The notes beneath the pieces were generated by a model. It saw only the letters and a list, made by a program, of their open reading frames with translations. It did not search any database and was not told where the DNA came from. From Fasciolopsis buskii (lineage: Eukaryota > Platyhelminthes > Trematoda > Plagiorchiida > Fasciolidae), in assembly GCA_008360955.1 (NCBI GenBank), contig LUCM01005850.1:3418-67417 (forward strand): a stretch of 64,000 bases of DNA, written 5' to 3'. Numbering within the stretch: the stretch's first letter is position 1; every line of letters starts with the position of its first letter. The position numbers were made by a program, and so were the translations under genes. Of this stretch, positions 49,829 through 63,087 are shown in pieces.

Positions 49829-49990
49829 GGCGGCGGTCAAGCAGATAAGGCCATAGCTTTTAGACGTGAAGGTCGCGGGTTCGAGTCCTCCCACTGCGGA
49901 TCGACTCCTCCGCTTGGCAGCCCTTTGTTGACACCAGCCCCTTTCCTGGACAATGATGTACATTATTTCACTAATAAAGGGAACAAAAAA
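49829..49990 (+). repeat. tRNA-derived SINE copy C
   Basis: Well-preserved plus-strand copy: GGCGGCGGTCAAGCAGATAA head, GTGAAGGTCGCGGGTTCGAG B-box region, CTTGGCAGCCCTTTGTTG body, CCCCTTTCCTGGACAATG block, and TTTCACTAATAAAGGGAAC tail. Open frames of about 100 codons cross it on both strands; they are shadows of the repeat. Confidence 0.85.
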
Positions 49991-50559
49991 ATTATAGGCA
50001 TGCACACACAGACACGAACGCAGATAAAAACTGTTGCACGCAGTCTCTGGGACGAAGGCATTGTCCACGTCACATTCGAGTCTGAGTGTTCAAGGTGATA
50101 GTCTGCTTTCGTCCACGGTAACTAAAACCCCTGGACCAGTCTCTTGTGTACACATTTTAAGAGTGGGAGGTGAGATAGACAGATGGTTGTAGACTTTGCT
50201 GGCCTTAGAATGAAGAGGGACACAGATTTGAATCGATCAAGAGGAAAAGAAAAGTCAAGAACAAATGTAAAGAATTTAAAACACAAGATAGTTTTCTCAT
50301 TCCCCATCTCCGCGTCATCGGCTATCCGCTCGGACCCATGATTATTCTGTTGGCCTGATGTCATCCGGTTTTTTAATCGAAGTATGATGCAGGGTGCGAT
50401 GAAGTGGAATAAGTCAGGAAAATAACGGAATCTTGTTTAAACCTAGCAACACAAGCGCGAACATTTCTCAGGGGGACACTATAAACTCCGGAATGAACAA
50501 TCTCAAAGACGTTCTCGGAAAAAGTGGATAATTTGATCGCTTAATGAAGAAGAATGTAC

Positions 50560-50870
50560 GAGGTAAATACGGTGAGTCAACGTGCAAATCGCATGATGCA
50601 CTGTGGCACAGCTTTGCCCTATCCTGAGTAAACAAGCAACCAATGAAAACCGTGGGGACAAGTGGATGTAAAATCCAAACATTTCTCGAAGGTGATTGGA
50701 CGGAACGTTCTTCGCCATTGAGCATATCATCAACTTTATGTTAACCCATGAGTTGTAACCACACCACAAACGTGCTTCCCTCATTTTGTGGTCTCCTCAT
50801 TGTCTTAGTTTGCTTAGCTTAGGTTGCAGCTAATTCAGTACCTACTGGTGATTCGTTTACGTTGCTGAAA
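50560..50870 (-). repeat. Dispersed repeat, member 2
   Basis: Partner of the repeat at 6840-7130, same strand and colinear. No Penelope-like coding sequence is visible beside this copy, which argues that the unit is either an independent element or a 5'-truncated 3' UTR. Overlapping open frames of 85 and 93 codons here are shadows. Confidence 0.65.
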
Positions 50871-53409
50871 TGTAAACTTTGTGGGTTCTAGCCCTTACAA
50901 ATCCGGTCACGTTACACTAGGCAACATAGTCTAATTGGTGAAAAAATACTGCCAAATAATTCGGTAGTTTCTTTTTCTACAAATTTTTGTTTCGTAATTT
51001 AATCAGTACTTTCTATTTTCCTAACCGTCACCGACTGCATGTGCACTGACCAAAGTTCATAGAATCTGAGAAAATGTAGGGAAACACAGTTGAAGACATG
51101 CAAACGTTTGTCACACGGATGATAATTGCAAAATTGAAGCCTGCTGCAGAGTAAACAATTCTACATCTCTGGATCTGGGTACCAGTTAAGGCGCAATAGA
51201 TATGTGACAAGAATGAAAAACCGTACACGGCTTCCGTGTTGGATGCAGACATTAGATGATGAATTCATTAACTGAAGAGTTATGAATGTTTCTTCATAAT
51301 CTAGTTTGTTTGCTTGTTCTTCTGCAGGACTAAAATTTGTTGATTTTATTTGAAATCTCTGCTTTTCCAGTCTGCTTATTGCCCTATTTCATAAGGTAAT
51401 ATTCACAAATGTGACATGATATCCGAAAAATTACTTATGCTGATGCGAAAACAACTAAGGTACATCACCCTGAGCCACCTCGGTCAGGAATGTTGAATAT
51501 TGACTTTTTCACTGTTCGTCTTTCTGTAGGAAACATTAGTGGCAAAACCCAAAGTGGAACCGGAACAGTTTGTTCATTTGAGAGAATTGACGAATTTCCG
51601 AGATCACTTCCCAGGCAGGCTCTAATGTGATCGGTTAAAAATAATGGAAACGCAAATAGTAATCAAAAATTAGTAGATCACGTGAAATAAAGTACGTACA
51701 ACTTTCGTCCTTCGTTCGGGTCATCGAAGTAGGACATGGTTGAGCAAATGGTTTACAGTAGCTACTGTTTATTATCCGCTGTTGCCAGTGGAAAGTTTTC
51801 TAAAAAGAAGTAGAGACAAAAGAGGAATAGATTCGGCACGTTTCTTTGTTTCGTTTAGCTTGAAAGAAGAAAACTCTCGGAGTTAATGATTGAATTTAGG
51901 CAGGCACGATTCTAACCTAAACATTTTCGATTGGATCCATCCTAACAGGTTTGTGCCTTTTCGAAATACCGAAGTTTCACAAGGAGTCTAGCACAGTTGA
52001 TGTGCTTTCATGGAACTGTAAGAAGGGAATACGAAGCTCTCAAAGAGAAAAATTCAAAAAAAAAACCGAAATTCCAGACACACGTTGATTTTCATTGAAA
52101 TCTGAACCTGGTGATAAAAAGCACATGATTTCGGGGCCATTTTGGTCAAACAGTTCCGGCGGTATACGAGCATGGTTTTGATTGAGTAGATCACACGCAA
52201 TAGAAAATGCGTCAGGTGGCCCCAAAGTTACAAACTGCGTTCAGATTGCCTGAAATGCAAACACATGAGATGAGTTTCACATTCCAGTATTTGGTTTAAT
52301 TCTCGTAGGGTCTTAAATATTACTAGTTACCTTGCTTCAGACCAGTACCATCTACGTCCTTTGGAAAATCCTAAGTTGGACCGATATCACTGTTCGATTG
52401 TTAATCTTCCCGTATATTTGATTTGAGGACAAAAAGTAATTACCTAAATTCTAGCTCCAGCATGAAGATTTGACCGACAAATATCGAAACGGAGTATCCG
52501 AAGGGATTGTCCCTGTTCGCTCGCAATGCACAGAGCATCTGTCAGTTGTAACTACCGATTGACTAGCTCCTGAACACATCATTCAGGATAATTTTTCACG
52601 TAGTACCAATGCTCAGAGGCTCTCCAGTTTCATAGTCGAACTTCAAACCAACGCGGTACTGCATACATTTGTGTTTCTTTATTTTCTGCACAGAATGAGT
52701 CCTCTGTGGCGCGACCAATGATAACGCGTGCCATCATCTGTGACTATTACGTTGATTAGAATAACGTTAGAATGTATTTGAACTAGAAAATGGATATGGA
52801 AACTTCTTACTGAAAACTTTCAGCCAAAGTTTATGTAAGAAAAGCCTACAGGGAACTGACCCAACGGTGGTTAGTCACAGCGTAGTCAATAGTTGGAGTC
52901 ACGTAATGTTAGGACACTTCTCAAAATTAGATGTGTTTAACTGTTGTCAGTTGGATATTGTTAACTAAGTTTTAGCTTATGAAGTAATGATTTGATCACC
53001 TTTCTCTACATTTCTGTTAGAAAGGAAACCTCAGCTGAAATGTGACTTTAATGTGCAGCTTGTTAAGACCAAAGGTTGAAATTTTCATGGTAACTTGATC
53101 AAATTGAACTGCTTGGTCGCCTAGAGTGAAATCCGAATGCTTTCTGTTTGCCATAATCAATTTTGTGCATATCCCCAATATCATTTGGGATTAGACGTTG
53201 TTTGGGATTGATCTAGACCCAACACGTTAGAAGTTAATCCAAATGAAGTGTCTTCCGGTAACTCGTGACATGGCTATTGTAAATGACATTGGGTTATCAG
53301 TTGCAAAGTTCGTTGTGGTAGCTCCCTGAAGCAAGCAACCAGCAGGGTTGGCACAGTGACATTACAGTAAATATGAGCTGCTTCTTTCTTCCAAACGGGG
53401 GGATCTGAT
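50871..53409. other. No gene recognised
   Basis: TTGTGGGTTCTAGCCCTTAC at about 50878-50897 is B-box-like and is followed by AATCCGGTCACG, recalling the main SINE family, but no body or tail follows. Otherwise unremarkable. Confidence 0.45.
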
Positions 53410-53570
53410 CAGCCGTGGTTAGACTGATAAGATCGTGGGATTTGGGTGTAAAGATGGCGGTTTAGAATCCCCCTATCACCGGTCAACCTCTTCATTTGGC
53501 AGCTTTCTGTTAGCCGCGGGTTCTTTCCTGAAGCTGACGGACACTGTTACTTCATCAGCAAAAGTAGAGT
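53410..53570 (+). repeat. tRNA-derived SINE copy D (diverged)
   Basis: Head AGCCGTGGTTAGACTGATAA, B-box damaged to GGTTTAGAATCC, then ATCACCGGTCAACC, TTTGGCAGCTTTCTGTTAGC, CGCGGGTTCTTTCCTGAAG and a decayed tail at about 53550-53570. Gene-poor surroundings. Confidence 0.75.
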
Positions 53571-56500
53571 TAGACATAATAGATAAAACCAGATGGTCAG
53601 TGTTCATTAAACAATCCATTGTTGTCATAATTCATTTTCCTCTCCTTTTTCATTCGAGAAGCCTACTCATTCTAGATTGTTTCCTTGTCTGATCGCAATG
53701 CGCTTTTGTCATTCGGTCCGCTTCGTATATTTCCCAGTGTCCAATGACAGCGATGATCTGCCGTGTGCAAAGCCGATTGTTCTTGATCGATCAAAAATGG
53801 TCCAGCATCCCTCTTTGCAGTGTTTCACTCTTACGTAATGTTATCAGAACACGTGCACCCAATTCAGGGTGTGGATGGGAACCCACAATTATGTGCCAAT
53901 ACACTGCTTTCTGGTTGTTATAGGAACAGAGCCAGTCATTGCTTTTTATCTTCTATCTTTCTGCTTTCCCTTTCCGGAACGGGCTCGTATCCAGCAAAAA
54001 GCTATGGAGTAAGGAAGCTGACTGAGGGTTTTGTGGATTGGAATCCACGATGATTTAGATACTTGGGTTACTCCTCCCAGCCTGGTTTATTGGGTGTCTG
54101 TGCGTGAAGGGAAGGAACTACAAGGACGGTCGTTTTGTTGCTTAGGTGGGACTTTTCTTCGTGATAAATTTCAGTGAGTTAGCCGAATTAGTTTGAAATG
54201 ATTGGTTAATAAAATCTGATTCTATTTATTTTACTTTCTTTGCATACCCAACATAGTCTCAGCTATATTTCGGTAATAATGTTTATTCTATTAATGACGA
54301 CGCGAAATTGGTCCGTGCAAAGGCTACGGAGAAAAGTTGGTGGATCCCGTTAGTGACTATTTCAGTTTCCCAAAACAGGATCACAACCCTTCATTTTCTT
54401 CGATTACTCGTAAATCTTTGGAGATGAGCGCTACGAACAACAGAGAAAAATAAAAGAATTTATGCTTTTCACAAAGCTATATCAAAGGGCTGTCCGAAAA
54501 ATAGAAGGGAAGTTTAGCAAGTTGTAAGAATTCATAAGACTCGTTAAACATGTAGAGGTATTAGAGTAGGCGGATTCGTTTCCCTCATAGATACCGAAAT
54601 CTTCGGCCTTAATCAGCTCTTTCCAGAGAACAAAAGAATAACGGCCTGGCTGATATGGAGCGATCATTAGAAGTAAAAGCCAAGGACATTCAGCTTGCGG
54701 ATAATCGACCATGAGACAGAGAACGGGGAATAATTTTACTCCACGGATGCTTGCTTGCCAGTGAATGCGCTTGTGCCCGCCTACGGCTCTTAAACACAAT
54801 GTAACCATGCAGACAAACTTTAGCCTCGTTACTGTTGTACGCCTCTCTGGAGTCCCAGTGTTTTTTAAGCACACTGCATAATAATTATTTGCATGGGTAA
54901 ACGAAAACCAAGCACATTGTCCAAAATATCGTGAATTTGGTCTAGTTGACGCCCAGATACCGTGCTGTTTGGTGGAAACTATAGTTGCCAAATGCGAATC
55001 ACAGTCAGTAATTCAGATCATATTTTAAGCTCCCTCAAAATTCGTTCGCTCCCGCAGATGCAAACCGTCTGGTTTTAATCAGATTTCGGTTGCTTACACT
55101 GTTATTCACGCACCAGTACGTCTAACCGATTTGACTCTACTTGCCTCTATCCCTTATGATTTATTCAGAAGAAAGTAAGACACAAAACGTCACGGTCTAG
55201 CCTTTCTTGAGTTAACCGGGAAAGACAATATGGGAGAAATAGAGTCAGATCGAGTTCCCCCCAGAAGTAGTGGTTAGAGGCAGTATGCGATATGTTCATT
55301 TTCTAATTCAGTATTGTTTTTCTATTCGAAATCGATAGCCTTGTCCATAGTCCGACGGTTTACCAGTTTGCAGTCTACCTTATGCTATTTCTGGCTTTCT
55401 TCTCTTTTATGAGTAGGTGGCGCTATGGGGGAGAAACTAAAACCTTGGGTGTTGGGTTACTGGGTACAAAAAGTGAACTGAACTGAACAGTCTAGTTTCC
55501 AGGAGTCGTCTCTCAGTCATCCATGCCCATTTCTGTATCAAACAAATGTTCGCTTTGGACCAAGAGACGTTTGAAGCATTCGCAGTGAAGATCCTCACTG
55601 ACACTACCTAATGTTTGCAGTATGACGTGCCTGATTGTCACTCACACCCATTAGCATGATCTCAGCTTAGAAGTGTCCAGCGTCGCACATACGTTTAGGG
55701 TGACTCCACGTGTCCTTCTCAGAGCCCGTTTTTTACTAATAAAAAAGGTCTGGAGAGTCTTTGACAGTCCCTGGTTGACTAAGATCCTCGTTGCCCGTGA
55801 TTTTGCCCCTACCTATACATTTTCCTTGTCTTATCTCATTGCCATGATGGCTATTCAGAATGAAGAGTAGGTTCGATTTTACATCCAGATAAATCTAAAT
55901 GTAGTACTACGTCATACAATAAATTGCTATAAAATGCAAGGTTGATGTTAATGGTTGAAGATTATTGCATTGCTCGCAAAATTATTCATCATGACATATC
56001 ACCGCTTGGCTGGATCAATAACTAAGACGATCGGGCAAAATGTCAGGCTTTTTGGACTGTGGTTCAGTGAAGGGTCGGTGGATAAGCACTGAAGGTGACT
56101 TCGAACCAGGAAGGAACAATGGTGCATTGCTTCTGTGCTTTCCAACGGTGAGTGGACTGTTAATATCGCCCGGTGAACAACTTCGTAAACAAGGAAATGC
56201 AACGCAATAGAATACGCCTCCAGAATACTGCTCAGACGACGGCTGCAGAATTTTATGCATTTTATTTCAACACACTTGTAGTCTTGATAGACAAATTAAC
56301 AAATCAGGCCATTGCCTGTTTTAACGCCTATTAGAGAACATACCCAAGTAGACAGCAAAATCGACGGTGTGACGAAACCCTACTTCGCCTTTGGATATTT
56401 TCTGACGCACGAATCTCTAGTCGCATTTGGTAACAAAGATCTGACACTTCCAAAGCGATGTCGCCTATCAGGATTCACCGACCGGAAATTTGAGTTTTTA

Positions 56501-58466
56501 TGGCATTCTTGTCGTTTGTGTGCTGCTGAAGAGGCGTGTCCCACAGCCACTAGGGACCAATATATCGGGAGGATAATTACCATCTACCACCAAAATCCTT
56601 GGTCAGAACTGATTATCTTAAGTGATATAACCAACTAGTCTACCCGTGCTTATTAACCCATTCATATTAGTTTTGATTCAGTTTATTCGTGTGCATTATT
56701 CGTTTCAGTTGATAGGAAACAATTGGTTGAAAAGGTCGATCAGACCATTTGTTCACCAGTTCGCTTGTTCTGTTCGCATGAAATCAGAAAATGAAATGCA
56801 TAAACAGACGATTTTATCTCATCCGCACTGATCAAACTAGACACGGGTTTGACCGTTCCAGATTCGTAAGAATCATGTGTGCCTGTATGGTTAAAAGCTT
56901 TATTCACACTTGTTGGGTGGCTAAAACATTGATCTCCTTGATTTACCTAGTGTTTAAGCCCACCCATGTGGACTCATAACTGTTTGCCGCTAATCGTCTG
57001 GATGTCGTTTTACAGAGTATCCTAATCCACCAAAAGATGTGAATGAGCAGACTACAAATTTGACGAATTATCCGATGCTCTAGTTTTCTGAACTTCTATA
57101 ACTTCAAACAGCTCAAAATGGGGTTTTTGATCCAAATTTGCTACCCCTGTATTGTGAAACCCTCCAGGTAGTTAACTGTTTGTAAACCTTGCGTAGCCGC
57201 ACGAGATCATACAAAGGGTGAATGGTAGAGAATGTAATACTCGATGAGTTGTTGATTCTATTTGAAACCGTCTGATTCGATAGACGACAAACAACTCATT
57301 AGAAGACATTTTGATCGTATCTTAATAGCTATCGGCAGTCTAGCGTGCACAGTGTATGTGTGGACTCTTGTGATCGAAAGCTTGGAATTGGACAAGCAAT
57401 CCAAAAGCGCTGAGACGCATCTGACTTAGCATAAATTTTGAACAGTTCCGCCACTACAAAGAGGAACTTCCGTTAGTTGGTTTAATGATACTCGCTTAAC
57501 AGTATGTGGCTTATCCATTATAGAATAAAATGCTTATTGAGGTTGTTGTTGTATGTAGCATATGCATACACGGAATGTATCCATGGATTTATCTTGACAC
57601 GAAGCAGCAACTATCAAATGCCCGCATTTGGATACTCAGGCAAATGCCATGCAAGCAGGCAAGGTCGGCAGCGCAGACAATCTTAAGTGATCCTTAGACA
57701 TACTCCGTAAGGAAAATCAGTTGAACGACTCACGAGAATCGTGTCATTAGTCCGGTACATATCAAGAACGAATCAGAATCGAGGCACACCCAGGCACATG
57801 TAAGTGAGCACATTCGTCATACGCGCATTATGTTCGTAATTTTCTGCTGGATGAACCCTTAACCATCAACGCTCGCTTGTGGATGTATCAATCAGGCCAG
57901 TTCTCACAAAATGGCTATGATGAGCTCATAAGCATCAGCATAGTAAAGCGTCGGTGACGAGAGGGTCCTTATATCTCGGTGGCTATGAGATTAGTATGCC
58001 AGCTCATTGGCAGTATGAAATAAGTAGGAGGATTTGTCGCTTATGATCTTCTAGATAAACTTGAATTTCGACAGTACCATCTTAAGAAACCAGGTCTTTC
58101 GGAAATTCCTATCAGACGACTCGCCAGACTTGCACTGAACCTTCCCTAAGTTGGATTGTTCGTATCAGATTATCACGTTTATTCGTTCGAGAGGCATGTT
58201 TTTAAACAGGTCCTCGGCAATGATATATTAATGGCAACGATTATGATGTATCAGTACAGGTAACCGATTTGGCTAACGTGACCAGTATCATGATTTTTTT
58301 TCTCATTTTATGCTAGAGTGCCGGATTGGGTTACGTTGAGGTATTCAGAATCGTCAGTATACAGCTACAAGATTATGATGTATTTAGGAGCAGAGCGTTT
58401 GTGACGACGGATTGCATACATGTGTCTGTCCGTTAAAATGCTGCACGTACAATCGGAACCGACAAC

Positions 58467-58506
58467 GTTGTTGTTGTTGTTGTTGTTGGGATGTCGGGGG
58501 GGGGGG
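58467..58506. repeat. (GTT)7 tract followed by G11
   Basis: Seven GTT units at 58467-58488, a short ATGTC spacer, then eleven consecutive G at 58496-58506. Confidence 0.95.
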
Positions 58507-61028
58507 TTCGTTATGGCTCTTAGGCAAATGATATCACGAGTCTTCAACGTATGATCCTACTAGATGGACATTTTTGTGTGAAAGATAGCTGATAAATCTA
58601 GCGGTGAATTTCGATCGAATTACGAAAGATTCAAACGGATCTGACTCAGAATTCTATAGGTCTGATAGTGACGTGGCAGTATGTGAAAGGAGTTCACGGG
58701 CTTGTAACAAGGTGGGTTTTGAGAGGGAATAAAAACATACACAGCCTGCATGCCGAGGCTAGTAATTCTAAAACTCATAATCGTGGAATTATCTAAATGT
58801 TATCTGTCGTAATCAGTCACAATTCCCAACTTCCCATCCCTGCTGCATCGTTGCTCGTTTGTGTACGAAGATCCCTGTACTAAATTCATCGAACATTCAA
58901 AAAGCGTAGACAGTATCCGCAGTTTATATTCACGAGATTACTGTCATTTGGATACATTCGTGCTTGATTCGGTCGCACGTACGAACATTCGGTCCAGAGC
59001 GGATTATATCAACGTGAGTAATGAAGTTTAGATTAAAAATCGGCTCACCAGTCCATCGTACGTTTTTATGTTTTGCTAGCACTATCTTCTGTGTAATATA
59101 TGGTACATTACACTGCAGTCCAATGTAGGTTAGCTCCATTTCGGTTGCGCTAAATCTTAGTGAGAAAATGTGCCGCTTGCCGACGACCGCAGGTATCATG
59201 CGTCACAAATCGGCAGTTGAAAAACACGCAGATTAATGTGAATATAAGTTCAATACATCTTTCTTGCAAATAAGCTGCAAGGTGGTAAACAGATGAGGGC
59301 ATTACTAGAGTCTATGTCCAACACATGAATTGTTGCACGCGGTTGCGAAGTGATGCAGCGGAGATAAGAAACAACGTGATAACAATTCGCACCTATGCAA
59401 CGGGCTTGACAAGGGGCGAAAAATGGCTCATGAACGACAGATAAATGTTGAATTAATTCATCTTTGTGAAATTTTCTCTAAACATCGATTTCTCGTACCG
59501 AAATTTTGTAAACTGAATAATTTGAGTTCTTGGAGAACATTTTCTTGTCTTCTTCGTGTTCTGGCGTTCCGGTTGGTATCTAGTTAAAATCCTGAATAAT
59601 CCATGGAATTTCTGACTGAACAAGAAACGGTTTAAGCCTCACAAACTTGGTGCTTTATGACGCCAGTCGATTAAATGAAGGAGACTAAAAAGGAAATCAA
59701 GCATTTTGGGATGCAGGCTTCACAGTTTTGGAAGCGCTAGGCATCGAGTTAATTTCAAATTCTTTTGTCATCGTCGAGAGGAATCTCAGATAATTCACTC
59801 CTGCATCAGTATGTACAGCACTGTAGAGTTGCTAGTCCCTTTCTGTCGGCTATGTTTGTTATAGTAACCTTTCCAGGATATGCACTTAGTCTTGTTGTTT
59901 CCTGACAATCCAGTCCATAAGTCTGAACTTCGATTAGCGGCTATCCCTAAATTTATTCAGCCTGACTGTATCCTCAAATGAGGAAATTCATTCTGTATAG
60001 CTCTTTGCTTCTTGAAGCCACGAAAACTAATAGATCGGATGACGAAACAATCTCGTCTCGATCAACGCATACACAACATTTCCGTTTTGGTTGTGCTCAT
60101 TCAGTATGAATGAGATTATTACTCCAGAAGGGTAGAAACTTTCAACATTGGACATGAGAAAAGCATTGGAAACACATTCCGCCTTCATCATCATTTTGTT
60201 GCGGTCATGGTCGCCCAGATAAAAGATAAAAATTGAAAATTTCTATGATACTTCTACACTGCTGTGTTGCAACTAGGTTATTAATAAGAAGAAAAATCTA
60301 CTTTTCAGTTTCCATTTCCGGATGCGATCCAATAAGTCTAGAATTTTAATAGTGTGGATGACCTGCGTGTGGCGAGATCAGCGGGTTGGATGAATCAGGT
60401 TTGGTGGACTGCACCCAACGGACTGGTGTCTTGGAATCATTCCCTTCCCGTACTGCAATCCGGAAAACTGGGTGCAGAATCCGTAAGTGCATGGTTCTCG
60501 CAGTTTTATTCATCTTCCATCAGAGTGCATTAGAACCAAGTGGTCAATTGTGTACTGGTGTAATTCATTGTCAGAACCAGTGGTAAAGAATGTCCGTTAG
60601 CGTGGATTAATGAAAAAGATTTTAACAATATTTTTTACCTTTCACACTTGTGGAATTGTCACCTGTATTTGATCAGTCACGCGTGAGCTGCCTTTACCAT
60701 TCTGAGATAATTGTCTGCTCACGATTTGTTTCATATCCCAGTTTAAAATTATACAACAGCAAACTATCATGGTGAACTTGGACAGTTGTTCGGTATTACG
60801 CGCCGATGCGTTTGACGAATTTCAACCATATACAAGAGAAGGGCTGCACAGTTCTAATCAGATCAATTTCACGTTGTAGAATTGTTGTAGATGTGATAAA
60901 GACTAACTAGGCGCATGGTTGAAAAGCGCTGTCATCATAAGAGATAAATCAATCGATAAATCGAAATAGATCTTGTACAATTACCACCTAGTCAAAAATC
61001 GTCAGGCGTTTCCTGTCATCACGTCCTC

Positions 61029-61090
61029 TCTTTTGCGTGTGACTGAACGATAGCTCAGTGTTATCTGATGGAAATGCAATCGAATGGAGA
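61029..61090 (+). repeat. tRNA-like A-box sequence (second type), weak
   Basis: GATAGCTCAGTGTTATCTGA resembles a tRNA D-arm/A-box and parallels GGTGGCTCAGTGTTTTCTCG at about 45425. The B-box is not convincing. Confidence 0.25.
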
Positions 61091-62926
61091 CTCCTGGACT
61101 GTGAAATAAGTCGGCGATATTTAGATGACTTTAATTCAAGATCGCTGATTTGCTAAGGTAACTATTTTATTGGTTCCGATCAAAGGAAACTTCCTGAGTT
61201 TTTCGGTCTTGGAATCAGAAAAAAAGAGCTCATTTATTTCCAGTATGACACAGTCAGAAACCATCTGACAGAAAATTCATTTCTGACATCATAACCGGTA
61301 GTGGTCAGATTGGTCGAAACCAACTATTAACACTAAGATAAGTTAGAACAACTGCTCTTCGAATTGATTTATCAGATCTAACACACTCAACTTAAGTCTA
61401 TGTCGAAGTACATGGCGTGGAAGTGACTGGCCAACGAAGGATCAATCCAAACATAGTACCGATTATTATCGATTGTTTATCATCCGATTAATGTAATGTC
61501 AATGATAAACCACTGTTCGTTAAATGTTTGTGTAGTATCTCAGTATTTTCAACCATCTCCGGTCGCTTCGCAATGGGTTTGACTCTTGTTCCTTTTCTTA
61601 ATCATTGCAAAAGTGTTTCTTTTGTAAGCAAAAAAGACATCATTGTTTTTGTAAGTTGATACGAATGAAACTGAGAATTATTTTATGTTCACGTTTGAAT
61701 ATGTCAGTGAAAAGCCTGGGATTTTACAGTTCATCTTTAGCCCCCTTTTTTGAGTCATTCAATCTTATCCGTGAGCGTAACAGCACCGGCAAAATGATTA
61801 ACAGAAAATGCAAAAACTTGAACGGAACGGCGAGTCACGCCAAGTGAAAGTTCATGAATTGTGAGCAGTTATCTGCCATTAATCTTGTCTGGCTAGTTCA
61901 AATTTTTATGGCAGAATATCTTTTAACTTATTGTGCCTGAATAACTCCATCGTATAATGTCCTGCAAGTTCACTTGGCATGAATCTGAACAGACTGGGGA
62001 AATTTGTGTTCCTTCTAGAATATGTCCAAACCAGAATTCGTGTTATTTAATCTTTGCATCACTGCCACTGATAAAAGTTAACCTATGTAACTTTCTTCAA
62101 GATTTCTTGTTTCTCTCGTGAGTGGAAAGGAAAAGTACTAGCATTTTGAATAAGTTAATTCAGTTGAAATGTGCCACTAGAGAATTGATCTTGTCTGGTC
62201 ATTCCGGTAGGATGAATCAAAGTCTTTCCGGCATTGTTCTGTTCGTGACTTAGTATACTTCTCCCAATGATACGGATTTCTTTCTAGAGTAGATTATCAA
62301 CGGAAAGCGAAACCAATGTGTGGTCTACTTTTTCTACTCTAAAAGCCGGTAAAAATAGGCTTGACATCGCCGGTACAAAGATTGGGAGAATGTTCAAAAA
62401 ACCGCAGCTTTGCACTCGGTCGTCTGCTAGCAAACTAACCAAATGTCTTTATGCGAAGACAAATAACCGATGTATAGCCCGGTCGTGTTCGGTTGTCAGA
62501 TGATGTTTCATAACACAATTGCAGGGTGAATTTCTACATGCTGTCTCATTTCCCAAGTGGAAAGATTCAAAATTCATACATTGTCTCATATAGCTCTATT
62601 GTTCACTGTAGTAGAATTATGAGAAAGGAAGCACGGAATTCTGGCAGGTGGTTGATTTTTCTAGATGTGACCCCCAATACAAGTCACTTGACTGGACGGA
62701 AATGAATTTAGCAATCTATTGTTTTCGCACCTTCAAAACGGCTCCTGCTTAATTGCTTTTTTGACAAGCGGTTACCTCGGTAATTGCGCTTGGCTTTTCA
62801 AAGATGATAGATCAATCGGCTGACAGATTAATCTCAGATGATCACGATCATTCAGGCCGTGATTACAACGAACGGTGATGCTGTTCACCATCATCTACTA
62901 ACAAGCTGTGTGAATACAGTCCTATC

Positions 62927-63087
62927 ACCAAGTAAGCCAAGCGACCAATGTCATGGTGTTTGAGCTTGAAGGTCTCGATTTTGATTCATCTCATCCCGGT
63001 CAACTTCTACAGTTGGCGGCCCTCTACAGACCGCGTCCCCCTTCCTGAACATGATGTGTATTTTTATTTCATTAATAAAGGAGTTGA
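62927..63087 (+). repeat. tRNA-derived SINE copy F (head decayed)
   Basis: The head is hard to read (CCAAGTAAGCCAAGCGACC region; B-box decayed to TTTTGATTCATC), but CCCGGTCAACTTC, TTGGCGGCCCTCTACAG, CCCCCTTCCTGAACATGATG and TTTCATTAATAAAGGAG follow in family order. Confidence 0.75.

Larger units (their letters stand above)
53571..62926. other. No gene recognised
   Basis: The largest featureless stretch. It contains the longest unexplained frame (54482-54991 minus, 169 codons) and the GTT/G tract. GGATTGGAATCCACG at about 54036-54050 is B-box-like. No exon could be assigned. Confidence 0.45.

Noticed and set aside
49829..49900. True tRNA gene in the head of a SINE copy
   Set aside because: The head is joined to a shared non-tRNA body and tail and is repeated across the window, so it is a SINE head.
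49769..50098. Open frames of about 100 codons on both strands
   Set aside because: They lie over SINE copy C; similar peptides arise from other SINE copies.
54482..54991. Longest unexplained open frame (169 codons, minus strand)
   Set aside because: No recognisable domain or convincing splice sites, and one frame of this length is not surprising by chance in 64 kb. Kept only as a note.
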